A stretch of 64,000 bases of DNA from Pseudomonas fluorescens (GTDB taxonomy: Bacteria > Pseudomonadota > Gammaproteobacteria > Pseudomonadales > Pseudomonadaceae), in assembly GCF_040448305.1 (NCBI RefSeq), contig NZ_CP148752.1, positions 4,340,001-4,404,000 of the forward strand, read 5' to 3'. A program made the translations under genes and the position numbers. Within the stretch, counting starts at the first letter, position 1, and each line of letters opens with the position of its first letter. The notes under the pieces are model-generated. The model was not told the origin of the DNA, ran no database searches, and saw only the letters and a program-made list of their open reading frames with translations. Below are positions 25,694 through 34,690 of the stretch, one piece after another.

Positions 25694-26475
25694 GTGTACA
25701 TATCCGTTGCTGCGGTAACGGCCTCTGGCGGTTCCGCTCTTACAGCGGGTTACTTGGAAAAGCCCCAAGTAACCAAGGGCTCTTGCCCCTGACGTTCGGT
25801 GCCTCGCCAAGGCTCGGCATTCCCTCGCTCCGGTCCTGCTCCGTGGGCCCGCCGCCATCGGCCATCCATGGCCGGGGGCGGCTAACCCGGCATCCATGCC
25901 GGGTTGCCCACTGCGCAGAACCTGCGCTCGGCCTCTCGAGGGGGCAAGAAGATCAAAAGCCAAAGCAAAAGCAAAAGCAAAAGCAAAAGCGAGGCGGCCT
26001 GCTGGCCGGCCTGATCGCGGGGTTCGTTCGCCTGTGAGAATTGAGTCGGCTGGCAGGCCGTCATCGTCGGAACGCCGCCCGGACCAAGCTCGCTCCCACA
26101 GAAAAGCAAAAACACAGCAGCACGCACCACCGCGTCGCTCTTCACCACTCAACAGGCCGAGCGTTAGCTCGCCTGCAGCTCTTGATCTTGATCCACCCGC
26201 CCCCTCGGCAGGCTGAGTGGAGGTGTTCATCCGGGGATGGGCGCGCAGCGCCGTTCGACGCAGTCGAACCCATTGCATGTAGGTCGCGCGAAGCCGACCG
26301 GAGGGCAATGCCCCCGGATGAATGCCGGAGCGAAGGAACCCCGAGCCTTGGCGAGGGGCCGGACGTTCGGGGCGAGCGTTTTTTTGCTTACTTTTTTTAG
26401 GCGCTTGTAAAAAAAGTGAGTCGCCGTCAGGGCGAAACCGCCAGCGGCCATTACCGAAGAAACGGATATGTACAC
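25694..26475. mobile_element. long palindromic intergenic element, copy 1
   Basis: Bounded by GTGTACATATCCGTT and its exact complement. It lies between convergent genes (alkylsulfatase and DUF1254) in a 990-bp gene-free stretch. The left and right arms are diverged inverted copies sharing GTGCCTCGCCAAGGCTCGG-like blocks. The centre holds a CAAAAG hexamer array at about 25952-25990. A REP precedes it (25638-25665) and another follows (26508-26540). No transposase or believable gene is inside; the many short open frames on both strands are products of GC bias. Confidence 0.85.
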
Positions 26476-26594
26476 CCGTAAAAATCCACGCCGCCTGCCA
26501 CACCGCTTTCGCGAGCAAGCCCGCTCCCACAGGATCCCGGTCGTACACAAAGATTGTGATCGACACAAATCCAATGTAGGAGCGACGGTGCGGT

Positions 26595-27980
26595 TCAGGC
26601 AGACACCACTTCAACCACCGGCATTTGCCAGCGCTGATTGACCACCTGCTGCCCAGGTCCATACAGGCGCAGGACCAGGGTAAACGCCCCGCTTGCCGGC
26701 GTCGGCAACCAGTTGCTCTGCTCTTGCGGGGCTGTGCTCTGCATGATTAGTGTCACGCCACCGTCCGCATCGCTTTGCAAATGATCCCGGCTGCTCAGGC
26801 AGTAGTGATTGATCGGGTTGGCCACCAGTTGCCGGTCCGGCAAGTCATACAGCGTCAGCGACCAGAACTCGCTGGCCGGCGGTAATTGACCCGGTGCGAA
26901 ACGCAGGCGATAGCTTCGCCCGCCCTGCAAGGGTTGCCCCTGATTATCCAGGCGAGTGCCGGTGTAGAAGGCCTCTTCCACGCTGTTGCCGTAGATGCCG
27001 ACATTCGCCGCGACTGCGCGGTTGAGGTAATTGCCGTTCAGCGCTTCGCGAGTGCCGAACAGGCCGAGGGTGGTGCGTACCTGGCTCACTGCGGCTTGCA
27101 ACTGCGCCTGGGCGTCTTGAATCCCGGCGAGCAGTGCCTGACGTGTTGCTTGCGGCAACGTCGCCGGGTCGAAACCCTGACCGGGCACGATGCCGATCCG
27201 GGCAAAGCGTGCACGCAAGGCTTGCTCGGACGCTTGCGTGGGGCACAGGCTGAGGATCTGGTTCAGCGTCGCGATGAACTCCGGTCCCAGTCCGGTCTTG
27301 CTGTCCCAGGGTTGCCAGTCAATGGCTGGAGCAGCCAAGGGCGGTGCACTGCCGATGTATTCATGCAACGAACGCAAACCGTATTGCTGCTGCAAGGCAC
27401 GCACCGCCGGCAGGTCCTCGGCGTTTTTCAGGCCCGTTCGCCCAAGCACCATGACGATTTCGGTTTCACTGCGCAGCACGGCCTTGACGCCGTCCGGTGT
27501 CGGACCTTGCCAGCCGGGTCCGACGATCAGGTAATTCCCCGCATCGCGACCGGTGCTGAGCACGCCGACATAGGCAAAGTTGTGGGTGTACTGGTCGACC
27601 AGTTGAAGCACGTAATAGCGCTCGTCATCGACCGCCGGCACGCTCAACACCTGGGGTTCGCTGCGCAGGTCGAGCCAGGCCCAGGAGTACGGCGTGTCGT
27701 TGTTCGGCGTGACGATGTCGCGGTTGTTCGGGGTGAACAACTCGCTGTAATGACGAAAGCGGTTAAAGCCGCCAACGTACTCTGGCGCGGCCGGGTTGAG
27801 CGCCTGTTTTTCCATGGTCTGGTAATGCATGAGCATGGGGTAGGCGTAAATCCACGCTTCTTTGGCAATCTGCCGCAGGTCATCGGAATCGGCGGCCAGC
27901 AACCAGCGTGGAAACATCAGGCTGCCGCCCAATACCCCCATGCTGCCCAGCACCCGGCGGCGACTGAAAATCAGGTTCAT
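26595..27980 (-). CDS. Tat-exported DUF1254/DUF1214 protein
   Basis: A 461-residue protein. The N-terminus MNLIFSRRRVLGSMGVLG carries a twin-arginine signal (SRRRVLG), followed by LMFPRWLLAADS. The DUF1254 part covers AWIYAYPMLMHYQTMEKQ to NNDTPYSWAWLDLRSEPQVL, and the DUF1214 part follows (LRFAPGQLPPASEFWSLTLY). It starts within the stop of the upstream paralogue (ATGA overlap), so the two are translationally coupled. Biochemical function of the family is unknown. Confidence 0.87.
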   Translation of the reverse strand: MNLIFSRRRVLGSMGVLGGSLMFPRWLLAADSDDLRQIAKEAWIYAYPMLMHYQTMEKQALNPAAPEYVGGFNRFRHYSELFTPNNRDIVTPNNDTPYSWAWLDLRSEPQVLSVPAVDDERYYVLQLVDQYTHNFAYVGVLSTGRDAGNYLIVGPGWQGPTPDGVKAVLRSETEIVMVLGRTGLKNAEDLPAVRALQQQYGLRSLHEYIGSAPPLAAPAIDWQPWDSKTGLGPEFIATLNQILSLCPTQASEQALRARFARIGIVPGQGFDPATLPQATRQALLAGIQDAQAQLQAAVSQVRTTLGLFGTREALNGNYLNRAVAANVGIYGNSVEEAFYTGTRLDNQGQPLQGGRSYRLRFAPGQLPPASEFWSLTLYDLPDRQLVANPINHYCLSSRDHLQSDADGGVTLIMQSTAPQEQSNWLPTPASGAFTLVLRLYGPGQQVVNQRWQMPVVEVVSA

Positions 27981-29326
27981 GATTCGATCCTCGTTATCGT
28001 CGGCAACTGATAACTCCCGTCCAATGCCCCGCCCTTGGGCAGGTACAGGCGCAATAGCAGGTTGAACGGACCTTGCGGCGTCGGCAGCCAGTTGCCCTGC
28101 GGCGCAGCCTTGGGCGCATCGGCTTGCAGGATCAGGGTCAAGCCGCCGTCGGCATCGTATTGTAGACCAGGGCTGCGATCGCCCAGGGCGTAACGCTGGA
28201 TCGGGTTGGCCACCAGCAACTGGGTTTTACCGTCATACAGGGTCAGCGACCAGAACGCATTCACTGGTGGCAATAGCCCGGCGGAAAAATGCAGGCGATA
28301 AGCGTGCTGGCCGGTGAGCGCCTGCCCCTCGGCATCGTGCAACGCCATCGGGTACAGCGCTTCCACCGCATCGTTGGCGTAGATGTAGCGCCAGGCGACC
28401 GCGGCACGGGTCAGGTCATCGTCGCCGTATTTGCCGACGTTGGACGGCGACGGCAACCAGCCCTGCTGTTCCACCGACAGCTGGCTGGAGGCTGCGCGTA
28501 CTTGTTCGCGACCGGCCTCGGCGCCTTGGGCGACGGCTTCGATCAAGTCCGCCGGGGCCTGGAATCCGGTCCCCGGCTTCACGCCGATGGCGGAGAAACG
28601 GGCCAGCTTCTTTTGCTCTATGGCGGTCCATTGGTGCAAGGTTGCCAGCGCGTTGAAGGTGTTGAACAGCGCCTGCGCCGACCCTTGTTTAGTGTCCGTG
28701 TAGGCTGGCAGTTGCAGCGGTGCCAAGGGTTCAGGGGCCGTGCTGCCATTGACTTTGGACAGCGGTTGCAAGGCGTAGCCCTTCAGCACTTGCGCGGCGT
28801 CTTTCTGATCCGCTTCGCCCTTGACCTCGGTCCGTCCCAACAGGAAGACCAGCCGGCTCGGTGAGCGAATCACCGCGCTGAAACCCGATGGCACTGGCCC
28901 CTTCCAGTCCGGCCCGACAATCAGGTAACGCCCCGCCTGCTCCCCCGTGGCGCGGGTGCCGATGTAGTCGAGGTTGTCGGTGCGCATGTCCACCAGTTGA
29001 AAGCTGTAGTAGCGACCTTGCACGGCCGGTACGTCCAGCACCATCGGTTCGCTGCGCAGATCGAGCAAGGCGCGGGAATAGAAGGTGTCGTTGTTCGGCG
29101 ACACCACTTTGTTGTCTTGCGGGCCGAGCAGGCGCGGCTCGCTGTAGAGGCGGTTGAACGGCAGGCTCGCGGCGATGGCGCTGAGCACCTTGTCGTGTTC
29201 GACGGTGGCGTAGGCGAACACGTAGGCCTCCTGCGCCAGGGCTTTCGCCTGCTGTTGATCGAGGGTTGCGGCGTGAACAGTGCCCAGGCTCGCGCCCAGG
29301 GCGAGAGCGGATATCCAGTAGCGCAT
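27977..29326 (-). CDS. Sec-exported DUF1254/DUF1214 protein
   Basis: A 449-residue paralogue of the next gene (NNDTFYSRALLDLRSEPMVL, LHFSAGLLPPVNAFWSLTLY), but with an ordinary Sec signal peptide (MRYWISALALGASLGTVHA). AGGAGA lies upstream of the ATG. Three REP sequences separate it from the DUF1329 gene, so it may be a distinct transcript or a processed part of the same one. Function unknown; the pair probably forms a heteromer or acts on the same periplasmic substrate. Confidence 0.87.
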   Translation of the reverse strand: MRYWISALALGASLGTVHAATLDQQQAKALAQEAYVFAYATVEHDKVLSAIAASLPFNRLYSEPRLLGPQDNKVVSPNNDTFYSRALLDLRSEPMVLDVPAVQGRYYSFQLVDMRTDNLDYIGTRATGEQAGRYLIVGPDWKGPVPSGFSAVIRSPSRLVFLLGRTEVKGEADQKDAAQVLKGYALQPLSKVNGSTAPEPLAPLQLPAYTDTKQGSAQALFNTFNALATLHQWTAIEQKKLARFSAIGVKPGTGFQAPADLIEAVAQGAEAGREQVRAASSQLSVEQQGWLPSPSNVGKYGDDDLTRAAVAWRYIYANDAVEALYPMALHDAEGQALTGQHAYRLHFSAGLLPPVNAFWSLTLYDGKTQLLVANPIQRYALGDRSPGLQYDADGGLTLILQADAPKAAPQGNWLPTPQGPFNLLLRLYLPKGGALDGSYQLPTITRIES

Positions 29327-29366
29327 GGCAGATCTCCTTTCAGATAAACATCAATACACCGGCCCC

Positions 29367-29528
29367 TGTGGGAGCGAGCCTGCTCGCGAAAGCGGCGTGT
29401 CAGGCAACCTACAAGTCGACTGGCATGCCCTCTTCGCGAGCAGGCTCGCTCCCACATTGAGAAAGCGGTGTGCCAGGCATTTCCGGAATCACTGACACGC
29501 CGCCTTCGCGAGCAAGCCCGCTCCCACA
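29367..29528. repeat. three REP sequences inside the DUF operon
   Basis: One forward REP (29367-29393) and two reverse REPs (about 29432-29456 and 29502-29528) with the GTGGGAGCGAGC core fill the 229-bp gap between the DUF1329 and DUF1254 genes. The first two make a REPIN hairpin. Confidence 0.88.
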
Positions 29529-29555
29529 TTGGATTTACGGTGGATTGGCGAATGG

Positions 29556-30893
29556 TTACTTGGCCCAGCGCCGCAGGTCCGACGGGGTGTAGTCGTCGGT
29601 CTTGGCGGCGAAGCCCACGCGCATCGGCTCGGTCTCTTCGTTGGCCAGGCCGCCGGCGTAGTAGCGTCCGGAGATCAGGTCATAGGAGGTTTCCAGCACG
29701 TTGTAGGTGAAGCCGTGGTCGTACTGTTGGATCGCGTGCAGTTCACCGCTGCGCCACAGTTCACCGCGGCTGTCGTACTGGTCCGACTGGGCGATCTGCC
29801 AACTGTCCTCATCCACATAGAACCGGCGCTTGGCGTAGATATGCCGCGCATCAGGCTTGAGGGTCGCCTCCACCACCCACACGCGATGCTTCTCGTAGCG
29901 GGCCAGGTCCTGATTGACGTGGTTGGGCTTGATCACGGCGTCGTACTTGAGGTCGCGGCTGCCGATCTTGTAGCTGTTGTAAGGAATGAACAGCTCCTGC
30001 TTGCCCACCAGTTTCCAGTCGAAACGGTCCGGCGCGCCGTTGTAGCCGTCGATGTTGTCGGCGGTGATCAGGCCATTGCTGTAACGGGCGCTGTTGTCGT
30101 AGGCGATCATCGGCGCACGACGCACGCGACGTTGCCCCGGCAGGTATTGCCAGGCCGAACGCGGCTCGGCGACCTGGTCGATCGGCTCTTGCACCAGCAC
30201 CGCCTCGCCGGACAGACGCGCCGGTTCCAGCACCCGGCTCTTGAACATGAACAGGATGTTCGAGTTGGGCTCCAGCCCGCCCACGGTGTCGGCGAAGTTG
30301 ATCAACGACTGGTTGCGCACGTAGCTGGTGGCGCCGTTTTCACGCACCAGCGCGGCGCTGCTGATGCGCTCGTAGCTGCCGCCGCGATAACGGGTCATGT
30401 GGTTCCACATCACCTCCAGGCCTTCGGTGGGCAACGGAAACGGAATGCCCCGGGCATAGTCGTGCAAGCCGTTGCCGCCATCGGCCATGCTGGTCTTGGC
30501 GACGTTCTCACGACTGGCCGCCAGCACCTCCTTGGGCAGGTTGGCGCTGCGATGGCTCGGGTAGATGTTCATCTTGTAGGTGTCGGGAAAGCGCTTGAAC
30601 AACGCGACTTGGCCCGGGCTGAGAAACTTCTCGTACTGCGCCACGTTCTTCGCGGTGACGGTGAACAAGGGTTTCTCGGCGGCATACGGATCGCTGTATC
30701 CGCCCTTGCTGTCGACGGTGCCGGCGTTGCTCGCCAGGCCGCCGGTCCAGGCCGGAATGCTGCCGTCGGCATTGGCTGCCATTTCCGAGCCCATGGGGGT
30801 CAGGGTCTTGCCCAGTGCCGCCGATTCGGTGCCTTTGGCCTGGGCCAGGCCGACGGTGCAGGCCAGGGCCAGCACGCACAATTGCATACGCAT
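29556..30893 (-). CDS. DUF1329 periplasmic/outer-membrane-associated protein
   Basis: A 445-residue protein with signal peptide MRMQLCVLALACTVGLAQAKG and the DUF1329 hallmarks LTPMGSEMAANADGSIPAWT, YPSHRSANLP and LYVDED-like YVDEDSWQIAQSDQYDS. DUF1329 proteins have a LolB-like fold and are nearly always encoded next to a DUF1302 protein. AAGGAG precedes the ATG, and the gap to the DUF1302 stop is 11 bases. Likely role: periplasmic partner of an outer-membrane channel or transport route for hydrophobic compounds; substrate unknown. Confidence 0.88.
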   Translation of the reverse strand: MRMQLCVLALACTVGLAQAKGTESAALGKTLTPMGSEMAANADGSIPAWTGGLASNAGTVDSKGGYSDPYAAEKPLFTVTAKNVAQYEKFLSPGQVALFKRFPDTYKMNIYPSHRSANLPKEVLAASRENVAKTSMADGGNGLHDYARGIPFPLPTEGLEVMWNHMTRYRGGSYERISSAALVRENGATSYVRNQSLINFADTVGGLEPNSNILFMFKSRVLEPARLSGEAVLVQEPIDQVAEPRSAWQYLPGQRRVRRAPMIAYDNSARYSNGLITADNIDGYNGAPDRFDWKLVGKQELFIPYNSYKIGSRDLKYDAVIKPNHVNQDLARYEKHRVWVVEATLKPDARHIYAKRRFYVDEDSWQIAQSDQYDSRGELWRSGELHAIQQYDHGFTYNVLETSYDLISGRYYAGGLANEETEPMRVGFAAKTDDYTPSDLRRWAK

Positions 30894-30904
30894 AACGGTT
30901 CTCC

Positions 30905-32731
30905 TTAGAAGTCTGCCTTGAAGCTGACGGATGCGAAATCGCGGTCGTCGAGGGTGCTGTAGTCGTTGGAACCGAAGAACGCGTTGTAGGCCAGTTCCAC
31001 GCTGTAATCGTTCATGTAGACGCCGGTCAGGCTCACGCCCAGCGCTTGCTGGCCTTCCTGGAACGGCCCTTGCGGATCGTAGGAATAGCCCGAGATGTCA
31101 TGCCGCCAGTTGACGGCCGGAATCAGGTTGATGCCCGGCAACACATCGCTGTATTCGAGGCTGGCGCGCAGGCGATAACCCCACGACCAATCGGTGGCAA
31201 AGCCCTTGTCGGTGCAGTATTGGTTGGTCACACCGGAAGCCACCGTGTTGCACGGCGTGCCGTTGCGCGGGGCGCTGCGGCCGAACGCGGCGTTACGGCC
31301 CAGGCGCTCGTCGCCGAGATCGTCGATGTGCACGACCCCGACTTCACCGAACAGGCTCAGGCGCGTGGCGCCCAGCACGTTGTCGATGGCCTGGGTGGCC
31401 GAACCGGTCAGCTGCCAGACACCCTTGCGTTCCCACGCATCGAACTGGCTGCCATTGGTGGTGCTGAAACCGGGCGGCAACTGCACCCAGGAACTGCCCC
31501 CTGGCCCTGAAATCACGGCGACGTTGACGTCGGGCGCGTTGATCCCGATCGGCATGTTCGGCCGGTAGCTCAACTCACCGGCCAGGGAAATCCCGGTGAC
31601 AGGCTCGACGCCGTTGAGGCTGATGCCGTACAGGTGAATGTTTTCCGGGAAAGCCGCCGCATAGCTCGGCCCCTGGATGCCACCGGGGAAGGTGCCGGGC
31701 AAGGCGGTGTTCCTGGCGTTAATGGTGAAATACGGCAACCGCGAGTGATAGTTGATGTAGTAGATCGCCGCTTCCGCATCGTTGAGCGCCGGGATCATCT
31801 GGCGCAGGGCGAAACCGAACTGGCCGTTGTCGGACGGCGACTCGTTGCCCCGGGACGTGGCGAACAAACCGGCGGCCTGCATCTGTTGATCGGTCTGTAC
31901 CTGACTCAGGAACAGCGGCCCGCAACCCGGCTGGATCACATCGCTGCTGGCGAAGAAAGTGCCGCAACCGTCGAGTACGCTGGGGCGCCAGTTGTACTGG
32001 TAGAAACCTTCGAGGTTGGTGCTGTCGGTCAAGCCGAAGCTGAAGGAGATCATCTCCACCGGCAACTGGCCTTCCTTGATTTCCACGCCGGGACGGTTGA
32101 ATGCCGAGATGTCCAGCGGGTTGATCACATTGATACCGTTCTGGATCAGCAGCGCTTCGCCCCAGGACAACACCTGGTTGCCGCCCTTCACGCTCAGCGG
32201 ATGCTCGGCCACCTGGAAGTCTTTCCAGACGTACGCATCGAGCACCTCGAAGCCCTTGAACTTGGCCAGGTCGTCCCAGCCTGAATCGTCGAAATCCTTG
32301 AAGCGGCCATTGCCGGTTTCATAGGCGTGGTCGTACCAGTATTTGAAGCGAATGAACGCGCCCTGGCCCTGGCCATCGAGACTGACATCGGTGAGGCCCT
32401 TGAAGAGTTGCGAGATGGAGTCGCCCTTCTCGAAATTCAGCCGGTTGTCGTCGGCGCTGACGCTGGTGCCATTGGCGTTCACGCCCTGGGCCTGCAAGGC
32501 GTTGGCGCGGGTCATCAGGCTTTTGTCGGGGTTTTGCGTCGACCAGCTGCTGCCCAGGCTCAGGCTGGTCTTGGTCGACAGGCTCCAGTCTTCGTTGAGA
32601 TCGAATGTGGTGGCGTACGTTGGCCCCGTCAGTACGGCAAGAATCGCCAGCGCAAGGGGTTGCGGGCGGGTATGGCCAAGCCGGAGAAGCCGTTGGCGGA
32701 CTCCGGCTGTGGCCGAGCGTTTTTTTATCAT
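30905..32731 (-). CDS. DUF1302 outer-membrane protein
   Basis: A 608-residue protein from the ATG of MIKKRSATAGVRQRLLRLG; an in-frame TTG 15 codons earlier is not needed. A signal sequence ends near GPTYATTF. The mature chain alternates short polar and aromatic strands and ends in FASVSFKADF, a C-terminal aromatic typical of outer-membrane beta-barrels. YWYDHAYETGNGRFKDFDDS and WGEALLIQNGINVINPLDIS are family signatures. First gene of the four-gene set; repeat copy 2 occupies its upstream region. Confidence 0.87.
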   Translation of the reverse strand: MIKKRSATAGVRQRLLRLGHTRPQPLALAILAVLTGPTYATTFDLNEDWSLSTKTSLSLGSSWSTQNPDKSLMTRANALQAQGVNANGTSVSADDNRLNFEKGDSISQLFKGLTDVSLDGQGQGAFIRFKYWYDHAYETGNGRFKDFDDSGWDDLAKFKGFEVLDAYVWKDFQVAEHPLSVKGGNQVLSWGEALLIQNGINVINPLDISAFNRPGVEIKEGQLPVEMISFSFGLTDSTNLEGFYQYNWRPSVLDGCGTFFASSDVIQPGCGPLFLSQVQTDQQMQAAGLFATSRGNESPSDNGQFGFALRQMIPALNDAEAAIYYINYHSRLPYFTINARNTALPGTFPGGIQGPSYAAAFPENIHLYGISLNGVEPVTGISLAGELSYRPNMPIGINAPDVNVAVISGPGGSSWVQLPPGFSTTNGSQFDAWERKGVWQLTGSATQAIDNVLGATRLSLFGEVGVVHIDDLGDERLGRNAAFGRSAPRNGTPCNTVASGVTNQYCTDKGFATDWSWGYRLRASLEYSDVLPGINLIPAVNWRHDISGYSYDPQGPFQEGQQALGVSLTGVYMNDYSVELAYNAFFGSNDYSTLDDRDFASVSFKADF

Positions 32732-32947
32732 TATTAGGCTCCGGTCAGGTTTGCTCAGCCCGGACACGGTGCCCAACTATCGAGCGCGACACGCAAGCGA
32801 TGGCCGACAAAAAATAATCATCGGGGGTGGCTGCGGGGCAGGCGGTATTTGTTTTGAAGGTGTACATATCCGTTTCTGCGGATGCGGTTACCTGTGGGAG
32901 CGAGCCTGCTCGCGATGGCTGTGTGTCAGGCGATGATTGTTTTGTGG

Positions 32948-33753
32948 GTGTACATATCCGTTGCTGCGGTAACGGCCGCTAATGGTTCCGCCCTTACGGC
33001 GGGTCACTTTCGAAAAGCGCGAAAGTAACCAAAGCGCTTTGCCCCTGACGTTCGGTGCCTCGCCAAGGCTCGGCATGCCCTCGCTCCGGTCCTGCTCCGT
33101 GGGCCCGCCGCCATCGGCCATCCATGGCCGGCGGCGGCTAACCCGGCATCCATGCCGGGTTGCCCACTGCGCAGAACCTGCGCTCAGCCTCACGAGGGGG
33201 CAAGAAGATCAAAAGCCAAAGCGAGGCGGCCGACCGGCCTGATCGCGGGGTTCGTTCGCCTGTGAGCATTGAGTCGGCGGGCAGGTCGTCATTGCGAGCA
33301 GGCTCGCTCCCACAGGTACTCAGTACATCCGTAAGATATTGGTCGGCTGGCAGGCCGCCATCGCGAGCAGGCTCGCTCCCACAGAAGAGCAAAAGCAGAT
33401 CGGCGTACACCCACGCTCTTCACCACTCAACAGGCCGAGCGTTAGCTCGCCTGCAGCTCTTGATCTTGATCCACCCGCCCCCTCGGCAGGCTGAACGGAG
33501 GTGTTCATCCGGGGGGTAGGCGCGCAGCGCCGTTCGGCGCAGCCGAACACATCGAGAGGAGGTCGAGCGAAGCCGACCGGAGGCGATGCCCCCGGATGAA
33601 TGCCGGAGCGAAGGAACCCCGAGCCTTAGCGAGGGGCCGTACGTTCGGGGCGAGCGTTTTTTGGGTTACTTTTTTTAGGCGCTTGTAAAAAAAGTGACTC
33701 GCCGTCAGGGCGAAACCATAAGCCGCCGTTACCCAAAAAACGGATATGTACAC
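32948..33753. mobile_element. long palindromic intergenic element, copy 2, with a duplicated left end
   Basis: It has the same termini as copy 1 and the same orientation. A second, truncated left end (GTGTACATATCCGTT at 32860) precedes it, separated by a REP. Two more REPs are embedded at about 33293-33316 and 33360-33383. The right end stops 3 bases before the stop codon of the AraC gene. This 1-kb gene-free stretch lies upstream of the DUF1302 operon, so the operon promoter must lie within or just beyond the repeat. Confidence 0.85.
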
Positions 33754-33756
33754 ACC

Positions 33757-34596
33757 CTACAACCCCAGACGAAACTGCTTAGGCGTAATCCCAAACTGCT
33801 TACGAAACGCCCGAATAAAATTACTCGGCTGCCGATACCCCAACCGCTCGGCAATCCGCTCAATCGGCTGATCCCCCGACGTCAACCAATGCCGCGCCAA
33901 CTCCAGACTGTCACTGCGAGTATGCTGCGCCACCGCAGTCTGCCAGTACCGCAACATGCTCTGATGCAAAAACCCATTGGCCCCCAGCAAAGGCTCATCG
34001 AGGCTAGCCGCTGGCAGGCTCAAACACGGATGTGAACCCTCCAGCACCTCGATACCAGCACTACGCAACCACTGCCCGGCAGCCTGTTGCGGCGTCAGGT
34101 GGACCGCGACGAACACCTCGGCCGGCGCTCGCCCCAAACGCCGGGCAATGTTACGCACCAACGTCAGGGTCGCCGCATCGAGGCCGAAAAAATGCGGCTG
34201 CCGGTCAACACTGCGCAAATGCAAACGAGCCAGCCCGTCACCCTCCTCCAGTTCCGCCACCACGTAGTTGGTCACCCGCGGCAGGAAATCAGTGAAACAC
34301 GCCAGGCTCGCGCGCAAGGTCGCGGCGGAGTCCAGCAGAATGTTCAACCCCCGCAACGTGGTGGTCGCCATGCCGTTGACCAATTCGCAGCCAAACGCCA
34401 CCCCCGCGCCCGCACGTTCGCATTCACTCCACAGGCGTTCAACCAGGTGCACGGGCACATGCAGGTCCTGCCCTTCGAGCAACGACAGGCAGATGCCGGC
34501 CCGTTGCAACAGTTGGTCCTGACACAGGCCGGACTGCCGGGCATGGCTGAGAATGGTGCGGGTGAAGGCGCTGGAAATAAACAGTTGGCTAGTCAT
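33757..34596 (-). CDS. AraC-family transcriptional regulator
   Basis: A 279-residue protein. The N-terminal 170 residues match the arabinose-binding-type domain of the OruR/ArgR-like branch (QLLQRAGICLSLLEGQDLHV, FFGLDAATLTLVRNIARR). The C-terminal region has the double helix-turn-helix (RIAERLGYRQPSNFIRAFRK, FGITPKQFRLGL). It is transcribed away from the LysR gene 95 bp upstream and toward the DUF1302 operon on the same strand, so that operon is a reasonable target, which is inference. Confidence 0.85.
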   Translation of the reverse strand: MTSQLFISSAFTRTILSHARQSGLCQDQLLQRAGICLSLLEGQDLHVPVHLVERLWSECERAGAGVAFGCELVNGMATTTLRGLNILLDSAATLRASLACFTDFLPRVTNYVVAELEEGDGLARLHLRSVDRQPHFFGLDAATLTLVRNIARRLGRAPAEVFVAVHLTPQQAAGQWLRSAGIEVLEGSHPCLSLPAASLDEPLLGANGFLHQSMLRYWQTAVAQHTRSDSLELARHWLTSGDQPIERIAERLGYRQPSNFIRAFRKQFGITPKQFRLGL

Positions 34597-34690
34597 GGCA
34601 GGTTACGGCGAGAAGACAGGCGTGTACTTATGCCAGTCTCTGTGCTATCGATCCAATGCATTAAAAGTATCCGCCGAATGCAGGAGACGC

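Noticed and set aside
25605..26594. many open frames of 60-154 codons inside the palindromic elements (also in copies 2 and 3)
   Set aside because: They occur on both strands and in several frames over the same repeat blocks, lack ribosome-binding sites, and encode Arg/Pro-rich chains typical of GC-rich repeat DNA.
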